Positions 17,825 through 27,620 of a stretch of 64,000 nt of DNA are shown piece by piece. The translations under genes and the position numbers were made by a program. Positions within the stretch are counted from its first letter, which is position 1; each line of letters starts with the position of its first letter. The stretch lies in contig NZ_JAQNDK010000001.1 in assembly GCF_028368935.1 (NCBI RefSeq), forward strand, positions 2,604,001 to 2,668,000, written 5' to 3'. The notes beneath the pieces were generated by a model, which was not told the origin of the DNA, did no database searches, and worked only from the letters and a program-made list of their open reading frames with translations. The stretch comes from Sorangium aterium. Its GTDB lineage: Bacteria; Myxococcota_A; Polyangia; Polyangiales; Polyangiaceae.

Positions 17825-20485
17825 ATGTCGTCTTCCGATTCCTGCTCGCACCGCCGCCGCGACGCCGTCCCGGCGCTCGACCCGACCCACGACGCCCGCG
17901 CAGCGCGGCCGCGCCGCGCGACGGCGCTCCAGCGGAAGCTCCTCGCCTGCGCCGTCGCCTTCGGCGCGATGACCGCCGCGCGCGGCGCGCTCGCCGACGC
18001 CCGCACCGAGGCGCGCCTCCACTTCCGGGCAGGCATGGATCTCATCGCCCAGAAGCAGTTCGACGAGGGCATCCGGCAGCTCCAGAAGGCCAACGAGATC
18101 CTCCCCCACCCGAACGTCACCTTCAACATCGCGCGCGCGCACGCCGAGGCCGGCCACATCGAGCAGGCGCTCGCCGCCTACCGCGAGTACATCGCCAGCG
18201 ATCCCCCGGACCGTGAGCAGGTGACGCGGATCGTGGAGCAGCTGGAGCAGCGCCTCGCCGCGCAGCGCACCGCGGCGATCCCCGAGCCGAAGCAGCCGCC
18301 GACGCCCGCGCCGCAGCAGCCGGCGCCGCAGCAGCCCGCCCCCGGCGAGGCCCCCGCGCCGCCCGCCTCGCCGGCCCCCGCCGGGGAGCCGGCCGCACAG
18401 GGCGCGCCCGCGGCGGCCGCGACGAAGGCGGCAGCGCCGGCGCCAGGGCCAGGATCGAAGGCGGCCCCCGGCGACGCCGCGGGGATCGTCGGCGCGGCCC
18501 GGACCGAGGACGTCTACCAGGAGACGGTCGTCACCGCCTCGCGCGGCGCCCAGAGCCCGCTCGACTCGCCGAACTCGACGACCATCGTGACCCGGCAGGA
18601 CATCCGGCTCTCCGGGATCACGCGCATCCCCGAGCTGCTACGGCGCGTCGCCGGCATGGACGTCATGCAAATCACGGGCGGCGACGAGAACGTGTCGATG
18701 CGCGGCTTCAACAGCCGCCTCGCCAACAAGATCCTCGTCCTCGTGAACGGGCGCACGGTCAAGAACGACGTGCTCGGCTCGACCTTCTGGGAGGCGCTCT
18801 CGATCGACGTGGATCAGATCGAGCGCATCGAGGTCGTGCGCGGCCCGGGCTCCGCGCTCTACGGCGCCGACGCGTTCGCCGGCATCGTCAACATCATCAC
18901 GATCGAGCCCGGCGTCGGGAAGAGCGGCTTCCGCGCGGGCTACGGGGATCACCGGCAGGGCTACGCCTCGGTGTGGGCCTCCGCGCGCGAGGGCGATTTC
19001 GCGTACCGCCTCTCCGCGGGCTACACCCGCTACCCCCGGTGGTCGCGCGAGGTCGCGGACGACCGCATCGACCTCGAGACGAGCGGCCAGAGCCAGGATC
19101 TCGGCGCGCAGAACGTCCGCATCGACCTCCGGACGTCGCAGCGGCTCGGGCCGCAGCGCGAGCTCACGGTGGGCGCCGGCTACTCCCGGAGCGAGCTCGA
19201 CATCTACGGCATCGGCCCGTTCAACGACTACAACCTGGAGGTCGCCAACGCCGACGTCGCGGTCGCGTACCGCAGCGAGAACGTCAACGCGCGGACGTAC
19301 TACTCGAACCTCGACGGGTACTCGCTGCTCAACGCCGCGTACCTCGGGCACACCCTGTTCGCGGGGCGGCCGCAGCAGCACGTCGTGAACGCAGAGCTCG
19401 AGTTCGTGAAGACGCTCCGCGCGCCCAGCCCCGTCGTGCACGACTTCCACATCGGCCTCGGCTACCGGCTCAAGGCGACGTCGTGGAGCTACCTCGAGGA
19501 CGACATGCCGCTCGAGCACCAGGGCTCGGTGTTCCTCCAGGACTCGATGAAGCTCGGCGAGCGCGTCACGGTGGTCGCGTCCGGGAGGCTCGACTACGTG
19601 CCCTACCTGGAGCGGCTCATCCCGTCGCCGCGCGGCTCCGTCATCTTCAAGCCGACCGAGCGCCAGGCGATCCGCGTCTCCGGCTCGACGGCGTTCCGCT
19701 CGCCCACGTCGCTCGAGGCCTACGTCGACCTGCCCATCCAGCTCGCGCTGCCCGGCCTCGAGCTCCTCTCGACCTCGAGGACGCCGGACAGCTCCGAGCG
19801 CCCCATCGACCCCGAGCAGATCATCACCGCCGAGGCGAGCTACCTGAACCAGCAGAGCGATTACTTCGAGTTCGAGATCACCGCGTACTACAACCGCGTG
19901 AGCGATCTCATCGTGCTCGCCGAGCCTCAGCGCACGACCCTCTCGCAGCGCGCCCACGGGTCCGGGGGGCTGAACCCGGAGACGGGGAGATACACCTCGG
20001 GCTTCGGCGGCTTCGAGAACCAGAGCGACGTCTACCACGTCTTCGGGGGCGAGCTCGGCGGCCGCGTCTACCCCATCGAGGGGCTCGACATCTTCGCCAA
20101 CTACGCGCTCAACCGCTCGGTGCACCGGCGCCCTGACGGGCGCGACACGCTCGAGGACGCCCGCACCAGCCGGCACAAGGTGAACGCAGGGGTCCAGGTC
20201 CGCACGCCGATCGGCGTCGACGGCGAGGTCACGCTCCACTACCAGTCCTCGCAGGTGTGGGCCGAGCAGGTCCCGACGGGGACGGTCATCGCCACGAAGC
20301 AGTACGAGCTGCCCGCGTACACGCTGCTCAACGCGCGCGTCGGCTACCGCTTCCTGGACCGCGCCGAGATCTCCGCGACCGTGTTCAACGCGCTCGACGG
20401 GCTCGGCGACAACGCGCTGCAGATGCACCCGTTCGGCAACCGCATCGGCCGGCGCTTCATGGGATTCTTCAGCTACTCGCTCTAG
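17825..20485 (+). CDS. TonB-dependent receptor with N-terminal TPR module
   Basis: 886 residues. After a basic N-terminus and an export-type hydrophobic stretch (LLACAVAFGAMTAARGALA) come TPR-like helices (about 58-145; ARLHFRAGMDLIAQKQFDEG, NVTFNIARAHAEAG) and a Pro/Ala/Gln linker. Next are a TonB box-like ETVVTAS (233-239), the plug (IPELLRRVAGMDVM, RIEVVRGPGSALYGADAFAG) and a 22-strand-type barrel ending RRFMGFFSYSL with near-terminal aromatic residues. TonB receptors import siderophores, vitamins, metals or glycans across the outer membrane; the substrate cannot be read here. The TPR module could contact TonB, another envelope protein or the neighbouring lipoprotein. The next gene starts 21 bases downstream, so co-transcription is likely. 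The start ATG 17825 is the first that includes the export signal. Confidence 0.92.
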   Translation: MSSSDSCSHRRRDAVPALDPTHDARAARPRRATALQRKLLACAVAFGAMTAARGALADARTEARLHFRAGMDLIAQKQFDEGIRQLQKANEILPHPNVTFNIARAHAEAGHIEQALAAYREYIASDPPDREQVTRIVEQLEQRLAAQRTAAIPEPKQPPTPAPQQPAPQQPAPGEAPAPPASPAPAGEPAAQGAPAAAATKAAAPAPGPGSKAAPGDAAGIVGAARTEDVYQETVVTASRGAQSPLDSPNSTTIVTRQDIRLSGITRIPELLRRVAGMDVMQITGGDENVSMRGFNSRLANKILVLVNGRTVKNDVLGSTFWEALSIDVDQIERIEVVRGPGSALYGADAFAGIVNIITIEPGVGKSGFRAGYGDHRQGYASVWASAREGDFAYRLSAGYTRYPRWSREVADDRIDLETSGQSQDLGAQNVRIDLRTSQRLGPQRELTVGAGYSRSELDIYGIGPFNDYNLEVANADVAVAYRSENVNARTYYSNLDGYSLLNAAYLGHTLFAGRPQQHVVNAELEFVKTLRAPSPVVHDFHIGLGYRLKATSWSYLEDDMPLEHQGSVFLQDSMKLGERVTVVASGRLDYVPYLERLIPSPRGSVIFKPTERQAIRVSGSTAFRSPTSLEAYVDLPIQLALPGLELLSTSRTPDSSERPIDPEQIITAEASYLNQQSDYFEFEITAYYNRVSDLIVLAEPQRTTLSQRAHGSGGLNPETGRYTSGFGGFENQSDVYHVFGGELGGRVYPIEGLDIFANYALNRSVHRRPDGRDTLEDARTSRHKVNAGVQVRTPIGVDGEVTLHYQSSQVWAEQVPTGTVIATKQYELPAYTLLNARVGYRFLDRAEISATVFNALDGLGDNALQMHPFGNRIGRRFMGFFSYSL

Positions 20486-20505
20486 TGCTCGCTCTAGCCA
20501 CCGCC

Positions 20506-22038
20506 ATGCTCCGACCCAGCCCCCGCACCGGTCTCCTCCTGCTCGGCGCACTCCTCGCGGCCCTCCCGGGCTGCGACGACGTGGAGGTCTTCGTCCCGCT
20601 GCCGGACCAGAGCGGCCCCGCCGGGGTGCTCGACGGCACGGTGACGTACGCCGGACCCAGGCCCTGCACGAAGGACGGCCACGTCGTCGGCGCGGCGATC
20701 GTGCTCGGCTTCGACGCGCGCCTGCTGCCGCCGCCCGAGGGGCTCGGCACCTCGGCCGCGAGCATCGACGTGATCCCCGGCGACGAGCTCTTCGGAGGCC
20801 TCGGCGACGAGCTCGATCGCACCGAGGACGGCGCGCTCCACTGCCCCGAGCCGGACGCGCCGCCCGTCACCGTGAGCGCTACCTGGAGGCTCTCGCCCCT
20901 GGCCGCAGGCACCTACCAGATCCGCGGATTTTACGATCACGACGGCAACTTCGACCCCACCTTCGGCATCGCCAACCTGCCGACCCGGGGCGACGTGGCG
21001 GGCGGCGCGATCGAGAACGCGACCGAGGTGCTCGCTGGCGCCGCGCCGCGGTACCGCGCGATCACCATCGCCGCCCCCATCCCCGAGACGGGCACGCGCG
21101 TCAGCGGCATCGCCGTCACCCTCGGGCTCCCGCTCCCGCTGGAGCGGCCGATCTTCCACGTCGCCGAGGTGCTCGCGCCGGCGTCCGGCGTCACGCAGAG
21201 CCCGAGCGAGGTGGTCATGGCCTCCGACTTCCAGCTGGAGACGTTCAGCCAGGCCGATCCCGCCGGCACCGAGGCGTCGCTCCTGCGCCTGCGGCTCGCC
21301 GCGGGGGTGCCGGACGGCGAGGTCGCGCGCGCGGCGAAGCCCCCGCTCTCGCTGCCGGTGGGCGGCGAGGCCGCGCCGACCCTCACCTACGCGCGGCAGG
21401 ACGTGAACGGCGACGGGGCGATCGACAGCGACGACCATGTCCCCGACTCGGCCCTGATCCCGGCGCTCTTCCCGATCTCGGTGTTCGCCAAGCAGGACGA
21501 CGAGGAGCCGCTGATCAGCCAGGCCGCGCCCGCGGTGCTCCTCCAGGGGCTCACGATCTACGACGATCTCGTGACCACGGCCACGCTCGGCCCGGAGCCG
21601 CTGAACGAGCCGCGAGACAGCGCGCTCATCGGCGTCCGGCCCGCGGCGCTGTGCATGCACCCGACCGAGCCGCAGCAGGGGGGCGTGCTCGTGCTCAGCC
21701 ACAAGACCGACAAGGAAGGCCACGACATCATCGCGGAGCGGGACGTGGCCCAGGTCGAAGAGGCGCTGAGCCGGCAGTTCGGGCGAGAGATCAAGGTCGC
21801 GTTCGGGTGCCTGCCCGAGGGGCGCTACGCGCTCAGCCTCATCTACGGCACCGGCCAGGCCTGGACCGTGCCCAACGAGGCCGGCGTGTGCGCGCCGTCG
21901 GAGGCCGAGACCGGCGACGGCGAGATCTGCGGCGCGCGGCCGCGCCTCGCGTCGCAGCGCGTCGCGCTGGTCATCGGCCCGCCGGACGACGAGGCGTACT
22001 GCGCCGAGCACCCGACGCCGGCGGCCTGCGCGCGCTGA
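20506..22038 (+). CDS. Lipoprotein partner of the TPR-TonB receptor, function unknown
   Basis: The 510-residue product starts at ATG 20506 with a clear lipoprotein signal (GLLLLGALLAALPGC; lipobox LPGC). It is Asp/Glu-rich and probably all-beta. A calcium-loop-like segment, DVNGDGAIDSDDH, occurs near residue 305, and paired Cys occur near both ends (ALHCPEP, PAALCMHP, VAFGCLPEG, GEICGARP, YCAEHPTPAACAR). The opening region (LDGTVTYAGPRPC) and the stretch around GTYQIRGFYDHDGNFDPTFG resemble carboxypeptidase-regulatory-like beta-sandwich domains. It lies 21 bases downstream of the receptor stop, so it may be a surface lipoprotein that captures or processes the receptor's ligand. No catalytic motif was recognised. 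Confidence 0.75.
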   Translation: MLRPSPRTGLLLLGALLAALPGCDDVEVFVPLPDQSGPAGVLDGTVTYAGPRPCTKDGHVVGAAIVLGFDARLLPPPEGLGTSAASIDVIPGDELFGGLGDELDRTEDGALHCPEPDAPPVTVSATWRLSPLAAGTYQIRGFYDHDGNFDPTFGIANLPTRGDVAGGAIENATEVLAGAAPRYRAITIAAPIPETGTRVSGIAVTLGLPLPLERPIFHVAEVLAPASGVTQSPSEVVMASDFQLETFSQADPAGTEASLLRLRLAAGVPDGEVARAAKPPLSLPVGGEAAPTLTYARQDVNGDGAIDSDDHVPDSALIPALFPISVFAKQDDEEPLISQAAPAVLLQGLTIYDDLVTTATLGPEPLNEPRDSALIGVRPAALCMHPTEPQQGGVLVLSHKTDKEGHDIIAERDVAQVEEALSRQFGREIKVAFGCLPEGRYALSLIYGTGQAWTVPNEAGVCAPSEAETGDGEICGARPRLASQRVALVIGPPDDEAYCAEHPTPAACAR

Positions 22039-22170
22039 GCGCGGCGGCGGCGTCCGGTCCCGAGCGGCGCGGAGGCCGCCGCGATCCGCGCTCGGGCGCG
22101 GCGAAAGCGCCGGTTTCCTGCTGGAGGCGGCGGTTGCCTCGCGCGCGCGGACCGATGGTAGGGTCTCGGC

Positions 22171-24228
22171 ATGCGCTGCACTTGCTTTCCCTCGCTTGCT
22201 CTTCTGGGGGCGCTCGGCGGCGCCGCGGCGGGCGTGCTCGTTCCATCCGACGCGTCCGGCGGCTGGCCGCCGCCCACGTCGGCCAGCGCAGAGGACATGG
22301 CTGAGCCCGAGCACTGGCCGAACGACCCCGACTACGGCACGTCGGTCACGCAGAGCGGACAGTGGAGCTTCTACTCGTTCATCCCGGCCTCGAGCGGGTA
22401 CGTCCGGCAAGAGGAGTCCGCCGCCGGCATGGCGATCGATCTCGCCTGGCGCTTCACCCAGGGGGATCCGCGCGTCAGGATCGCCGTCGCCGACTCCGGG
22501 ATCCTCTGGGGAGAGGGGGATCTCCTGGAGAAGGTGTCGCTCAACCAGGGCGAGCTCGCGGCCCACAAGCCGCTGCACGCGGACGGCGCGGCGTGCGGCG
22601 GCGACGGCGCGCTCGAGGGCTTCGACTGCAACGGGGATGGGGTCCTCTCCGTCGCGGACTACAGGGACACGCCGGAGCTCACGCCCGCGGCGTCGGAGGG
22701 GCGGCCGCAGGGCGATCGGAACGGGAACGGCCAGCTCGACGCCGGCGACCTCATCCTCCACTTCTCCGACGGGATCGACGACGATCAGAACGGCTACGTC
22801 GACGACATCGCGGGCTGGGACTTCTTCAAGAACGACAACGATCCGTTCGACGACGCCCGCGACGGCCACGGCACCGAGGGCGCAAAGACGTCGGCCGCGC
22901 AGACGAACAACCAGCTGGGCGGCGCGGGCGTCTGCCCGCAGTGTCGGGTCATCCCGCTGCGCGTCGGCGAGAGCCACGTCGCCGACGCGCAGGACCTCGC
23001 GAAGGCGCTCCTCTACGCGGCCGACGGCCGGGCCAACGTCGTGCAGTGCCCTGTGACCGCTGTCGACAACACCGGCTTCGTCCAGGCGGCGCTCGACTAC
23101 GCCCACGCCCAGGGGACGCTCGTCGTCGCGTCGATGGGCAACGAGGGCTCGCGCCACCACGGCGTGCCCGCGACGAGCAACCACGCGCTGCCCGTGAGCG
23201 CCGTCCGCTACGACGGCCAGAGCGTCGCGACGTCGACCACGTTCGTCGACGCGTCCCCGTGCTCGAGCTTCGGCGGCAACAACGTCCTGGCCGTGTCGAG
23301 CCCCGGCTGCGCCAGCGACGCGACCGCCGAGCTCGCCGGCGTCGCGGGGCTGCTCTACTCCGTCGCCCTCGACCGCGGCGTGTCGCTGTCCCCGGGGGAG
23401 GTGCAGAGCTTGCTCATCGCGACCGCCGACGACATCGTGGTGCCGGAGTCGCAGGAGCCCGGGTCGCTGTACCGCTTCTCGCAGGCGGGGTTCGAGCAGC
23501 GGTTCGGCCACGGCCGCGTCAACGCGAACCGCGCCGTGGAGGCGCTCAGCGAGGGGCGCGTGCCGCCCGCCGTCGACATCACGTCGCCGCGGTGGTTCGA
23601 GGTCGTCTACAAGGATCAGGTCCAGGGCCCGGTGCCGATCGAGGGCACCATCTCGGCGAAGCGGGCGATGGCCTACGACTACTGGGTCGAGTGGGCTGCA
23701 GGCGCGCAGCCGCTCGAGGCGGATTTCAAGGTGATCCACAAGGAGGCGAACCTGGCGCCGACGGTCGTCGCCGGCACCGAGGGCCCGATCGCCTCCCTCG
23801 ACGTGCGCACGATCGACACGTCCCACCTCCGCGACCCCGACAGCCCCCACGGCGAGGACGATCGCGCGATCACGGTGCGCGTCCGCGCGAGGGCCCACTA
23901 CGCCGCCGGCAACGTGGAGAGCGAGGCGCGGCGCACGGTCCACGTCGACAGCGATCCGACGCTGGTCCAGGGCTTCCCCGTCCGCGTCGGCGACAGCGGC
24001 GAGGGCAGCCCGAAGATGGCCGACATCGACGGCGACGGCGTCCGCGAGCTCGTCTATCCGACGGCCGGCGGCGCGCTGCACGTGCTGAAGGTGACGCCCA
24101 AGGGGCCGCAGCCGCTGCCGGGGTTCCCGTTCATGACCCGCGCCACCGACGGCCTGCTCGCTCCGCCGCCGTCCCCGGCCACGCCCGATTACCTCGGCGC
24201 CCCCCGCGTACAGCAAGGTGAACGGTGA
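22171..24228 (+). CDS. Secreted subtilisin-like (S8) protease, N-terminal part of a frameshifted gene
   Basis: A signal peptide (PSLALLGALGGAAAGVLV) is followed by an S8 domain at about residues 85-465. Asp108 lies in RIAVADSGI, His233 in DGHGTEG, the oxyanion Asn324 in ASMGNEG, and Ser382 in GCASDATAELAGVAG aligns with the GTSMATPHVAG motif; the flanking residues are degenerate but the Ser is kept. Two Ca-loop-like inserts (DCNGDGVLS, DRNGNGQLDAGD) lie near residues 152 and 182. After the protease come a beta-sandwich region and the first FG-GAP repeat (KMADIDGDGVRELVYP). The frame then runs out at TGA 24228. Shifting one base at the C6 run 24200-24205 joins it to the frame 24218-25807 as one protein of about 1210 residues. 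So the gene is either recently broken or carries a sequencing indel. Confidence 0.85.
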   Translation: MRCTCFPSLALLGALGGAAAGVLVPSDASGGWPPPTSASAEDMAEPEHWPNDPDYGTSVTQSGQWSFYSFIPASSGYVRQEESAAGMAIDLAWRFTQGDPRVRIAVADSGILWGEGDLLEKVSLNQGELAAHKPLHADGAACGGDGALEGFDCNGDGVLSVADYRDTPELTPAASEGRPQGDRNGNGQLDAGDLILHFSDGIDDDQNGYVDDIAGWDFFKNDNDPFDDARDGHGTEGAKTSAAQTNNQLGGAGVCPQCRVIPLRVGESHVADAQDLAKALLYAADGRANVVQCPVTAVDNTGFVQAALDYAHAQGTLVVASMGNEGSRHHGVPATSNHALPVSAVRYDGQSVATSTTFVDASPCSSFGGNNVLAVSSPGCASDATAELAGVAGLLYSVALDRGVSLSPGEVQSLLIATADDIVVPESQEPGSLYRFSQAGFEQRFGHGRVNANRAVEALSEGRVPPAVDITSPRWFEVVYKDQVQGPVPIEGTISAKRAMAYDYWVEWAAGAQPLEADFKVIHKEANLAPTVVAGTEGPIASLDVRTIDTSHLRDPDSPHGEDDRAITVRVRARAHYAAGNVESEARRTVHVDSDPTLVQGFPVRVGDSGEGSPKMADIDGDGVRELVYPTAGGALHVLKVTPKGPQPLPGFPFMTRATDGLLAPPPSPATPDYLGAPRVQQGER

Positions 24229-25807
24229 GCTCGGCCGCGAGCCGATCCTGAGCGCGCCCGCCATCGCGGACCTCGACGGCGACGGCAGGCAGGAGATCGC
24301 GATCTCCACCTGGCCGGGCACGATCTACGTCGTCGGCGCGGACGGCAGCGACCGGTACGGGTGGCCGATACGCCTCCCCGAGATCCCCTCTTGCCCCCTC
24401 GATCCCGGGGCTCCGGCGAGCGCGCCGTGCATGTCCGCGGCCGCGCGGATCGCGCGCGGGGCCTTCGCCTCGCCGGTCCTCGCGGATCTCGACGGCGACG
24501 GGCGGCTCGACGTGATCCAGGCGGCGTTCGACGGCACGGTCCACGCGTTCGACAGGGATGGCCGCGCGCTGCGCGGCTTCCCCGTCGAGGTGCACTACGC
24601 GGGTCCGCTCGCCGAGGAGCCGGCGCGGAGCCGCCTCCTCGCGACGCCCGCCGTGGCCGACTTCAACGGCGACGGGCTGCCGGATCTGCTGGTCGCGTCG
24701 AGCGAGCGGCTCGGCGAGGACGGCGAGGCCGGGGCGGTCTACGTGATCGATGGGCGGGGCACGACCGCGCCCTCCGGGCCCGTGCTCGCGGGGTGGCCCG
24801 TCACGGTGCCGTCGCTCTCGCTCGACCCGCTCGCCGCGGAGGGGATCACGGCCTCGGGCGTCGTCGGGCGGTTCGACGGCGCGCTGGCGGGCGTCGTCCA
24901 GGGCAACGGCGCGCCGCCGCTCGTCCTCCCGGCCTCGCCCGGCGAGCAGCTCGAGCTCCTGGCGACGCCGGCGGGCGCGCTGCCGCGGGCGAGCGACGGC
25001 TCACAGGCCGGGCTCGACCCGACGTTCGGGCCCCTGTCGCCCGCCGCCGGCGCCCGGACGATGATCCCGCTGCTGTCGCAGCCTGCGCTCGGCGACATCG
25101 ATCAGGACGGCACCCCCGACGTCATCGCCGCGGGCGCGTCGAACGCGGCCGCGCTCGCCCTCACGGGCGCGCAGGGGGCGGCGCAGCCGGGGCCTCACCT
25201 GCTCGCCATCTGGAGCGGCAGGTCGGGCGCGATGCTGCCTCGCGCCCCGTTCGTGCTCGAGGACTACGCGATCTCGGGCAGCCAGGCGGTCGTCGATCTG
25301 AACGGCGACGGCTACCCCGAGGTGCTGAGCGGATCGAGCGGCTACTTCCTTCACGCCTTCGACGGGTGCGGCCGGGAGCCGCGCGGGTTCCCGAAGTTCA
25401 CCGGCCAGTCGATCACCACGACGCCCGCCGTGGGCGACCTCGACGGCGACGGCACGCTCGAGATCGCGGTGGGCACGCGCGACGGCTGGCTCTTCGCCTG
25501 GCACACCGAGGCGACGACAGGCGCGCTCATCGCCTGGGAGAGCCTCCATCACGACAACCAGAACACGGGCAACCTCGACACGCCGCTCAAGCAAGGGAGC
25601 GCGCGGAGGGCGCCGCGACCGCTCACGGTGGACCTGTGCGAAGGCGCGCAGCAGGCGCCGCTCATCCTCCAGCTGGGCGGAGGCTGCGGGTGCGAGGCCG
25701 CGGGCGCCGAGCCGCGGCGCGGGTCCGGCGCTCGCGGCGCGGGCGCGGCGCTGGGGGCGGCGCTGGTCGGGGCGATGGCGCTGAGGGGGAGGCGGCGGAG
25801 GGCGTAA
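24218..25807 (+). CDS. FG-GAP beta-propeller and MYXO-CTERM-like tail, C-terminal part of the frameshifted S8 protease
   Basis: This frame continues the protease at 22171. It has at least five FG-GAP/VCBS segments: IADLDGDGRQEIAIS, LADLDGDGRLDVIQA, VADFNGDGLPDLLVA, LGDIDQDGTPDVIAA, VVDLNGDGYPEVLSG and VGDLDGDGTLEIAVG, spaced as in a beta-propeller with calcium loops. The C-terminus reads GGGCGCEA, then a Gly/Arg linker, a hydrophobic helix (GAALGAALVGAMAL) and RGRRRRA. That is the Cys-x-Cys plus helix plus Arg-cluster layout of MYXO-CTERM sorting signals, which anchor proteins at the myxobacterial surface. GTG 24218 is only the first available initiator in this frame; no ribosome site precedes it, so independent translation is doubtful. 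Confidence 0.8.
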   Translation: MNGELGREPILSAPAIADLDGDGRQEIAISTWPGTIYVVGADGSDRYGWPIRLPEIPSCPLDPGAPASAPCMSAAARIARGAFASPVLADLDGDGRLDVIQAAFDGTVHAFDRDGRALRGFPVEVHYAGPLAEEPARSRLLATPAVADFNGDGLPDLLVASSERLGEDGEAGAVYVIDGRGTTAPSGPVLAGWPVTVPSLSLDPLAAEGITASGVVGRFDGALAGVVQGNGAPPLVLPASPGEQLELLATPAGALPRASDGSQAGLDPTFGPLSPAAGARTMIPLLSQPALGDIDQDGTPDVIAAGASNAAALALTGAQGAAQPGPHLLAIWSGRSGAMLPRAPFVLEDYAISGSQAVVDLNGDGYPEVLSGSSGYFLHAFDGCGREPRGFPKFTGQSITTTPAVGDLDGDGTLEIAVGTRDGWLFAWHTEATTGALIAWESLHHDNQNTGNLDTPLKQGSARRAPRPLTVDLCEGAQQAPLILQLGGGCGCEAAGAEPRRGSGARGAGAALGAALVGAMALRGRRRRA

Positions 25808-26563
<756 letters not shown>

Positions 26564-26989
26564 ATGCGAACATTCAACACCATCACCGCGGCTCTCATCT
26601 GCTGCTCCGTCCCTTCGTGCACCATTGATCCGACACCAGAGTCAGAAACCGTATTGGACGAGGAGACCCTAGAGTCGGGCGAGTTGCTCACAGGAGCAGA
26701 AGAGAGGTGCCAAGACGCAGTAGACGTGGGGGTCGACATCTGGCGTCTCATGTGCGGAGCAGCGATGGATATATTCTTGACACGTTCGGAAGTAGCTCAC
26801 TGTATGTCGGAGGGCAACGAAGGGCGAGTCGCGGGCTACAAGAAGTGCCGTTCCAGTTGCCCTACTGCATGCTTCGCGCTGTCGACGCGATGGGAGCTTT
26901 ACTGTGAAGAGCGCGCGCCCGTGCTCCTGAAGAGCTACTGTGAACAGGCGCGACAAAATGGGCAGAGTAAGTGCCTCAGCTCCTGTTGA
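26564..26989 (+). CDS. Small Cys-rich putative lipoprotein
   Basis: 141 residues beginning MRTFNTITAALICCSVPSC, a lipoprotein-like signal with Cys at the end of VPSC. The mature part is acidic at first (EEERC-like stretch LLTGAEERCQDAV). It then carries about nine Cys in a regular pattern (MCGAAMD, AHCMSEG, KKCRSSCPTACF, YCEERAP, SYCEQAR, KCLSSC), suggesting several disulfides. Base composition and codon use are visibly less G+C-rich than in neighbouring genes, which suggests horizontal acquisition. No ribosome site stands out. No family recognised; export to the envelope and a disulfide-rich fold are inferred. Confidence 0.6.
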   Translation: MRTFNTITAALICCSVPSCTIDPTPESETVLDEETLESGELLTGAEERCQDAVDVGVDIWRLMCGAAMDIFLTRSEVAHCMSEGNEGRVAGYKKCRSSCPTACFALSTRWELYCEERAPVLLKSYCEQARQNGQSKCLSSC

Positions 26990-27034
26990 GCTAGGGCGCT
27001 TGACATCGCCGACGAGCGCGCTAGCTGGTGGGGC

Positions 27035-27349
27035 ATGGCGGACGTGATCGCGCAACGTACCATCGAGCTGACACTTCCGAGCGGGACGCAAGGAAGCATC
27101 CGAGTACGAGTGTGGGCACCCGAGTACAGGCCAAGGCCATCCGCTCCGTTCTGGGAAGCTGACGTGGAAGTCGCTGGAGCGGGGAAGACCCATAAGACCA
27201 ACGGCGTCGGCATCGATGCTTTCCAGGCGTTGTACTGCGCGCTTCAATTGATCCCATCGATGCTCCTCATGTATGAGGACTTGGGCCGGCTCTCGTGGCT
27301 CGATGGGGAGTGGCTCGGGTTCCCAGAGTTCAAACTCACTGCGCCGTGA
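27035..27349 (+). CDS. DUF6968-like small protein, intact copy
   Basis: 104 residues: MADVIAQRTIELTLPSGTQG, VRVWAPEYRP, FWEADVEVAGAGKTHKTNGV, GIDAFQALYCALQLIPSMLL, ending GFPEFKLTAP. The pattern 'IA.RT..L.LP.G.....R...P', then a tryptophan-containing strand and 'G.DAFQAL..AL..IP..L', fits the small DUF6968-like proteins that I recall from myxobacteria; the name is from memory, not a search. A second, frameshifted copy lies at 27735-28042. Function unknown; soluble and without signal peptide. The repeated copies and neighbouring decay suggest an accessory locus. Confidence 0.65.
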   Translation: MADVIAQRTIELTLPSGTQGSIRVRVWAPEYRPRPSAPFWEADVEVAGAGKTHKTNGVGIDAFQALYCALQLIPSMLLMYEDLGRLSWLDGEWLGFPEFKLTAP

Positions 27350-27408
27350 CTCCGGCGCGCTGACGCGCGAACGCGCGGCCGGACCAAGGGCGAGCCGCTG
27401 ACCACAAA

Positions 27409-27620
27409 CTAGCCAGTTGAACATAGACGGCGGCCTCGCGCTGGCGTCCACCTCGATGGCGGCGAGCTCGCCGGTGAGGGAAACGACGGCACGCGCGGCG
27501 CGCCCGCGCCGTCGACGCCGGCCGCTCCGCCCTCGGGGGCGAGCCCGACCATGTGAACGGTGCCCGCGCCGAGATCGCCGACGCCCACCTCGACTTCCGC
27601 GCCCGCGCTGCCGCGGAGAA
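27409..27620 (-). pseudogene. Possible gene remnant (minus strand)
   Basis: The reading AEVEVGVGDLGAGTVHMVGL on the minus strand recurs in shortened form as MEVEVRVGEIDDAMGS at about 28045-28100, each just downstream of a DUF6968-like copy. The recurrence suggests two decayed copies of one gene within a duplicated segment. No start codon or domain was recognised. Confidence 0.3.

Noticed and set aside
20494-24321. 1275-codon minus-strand frame across the lipoprotein and protease genes
   Set aside because: Antisense to genes with signal peptides and catalytic motifs; no recognisable domain and no ribosome site.
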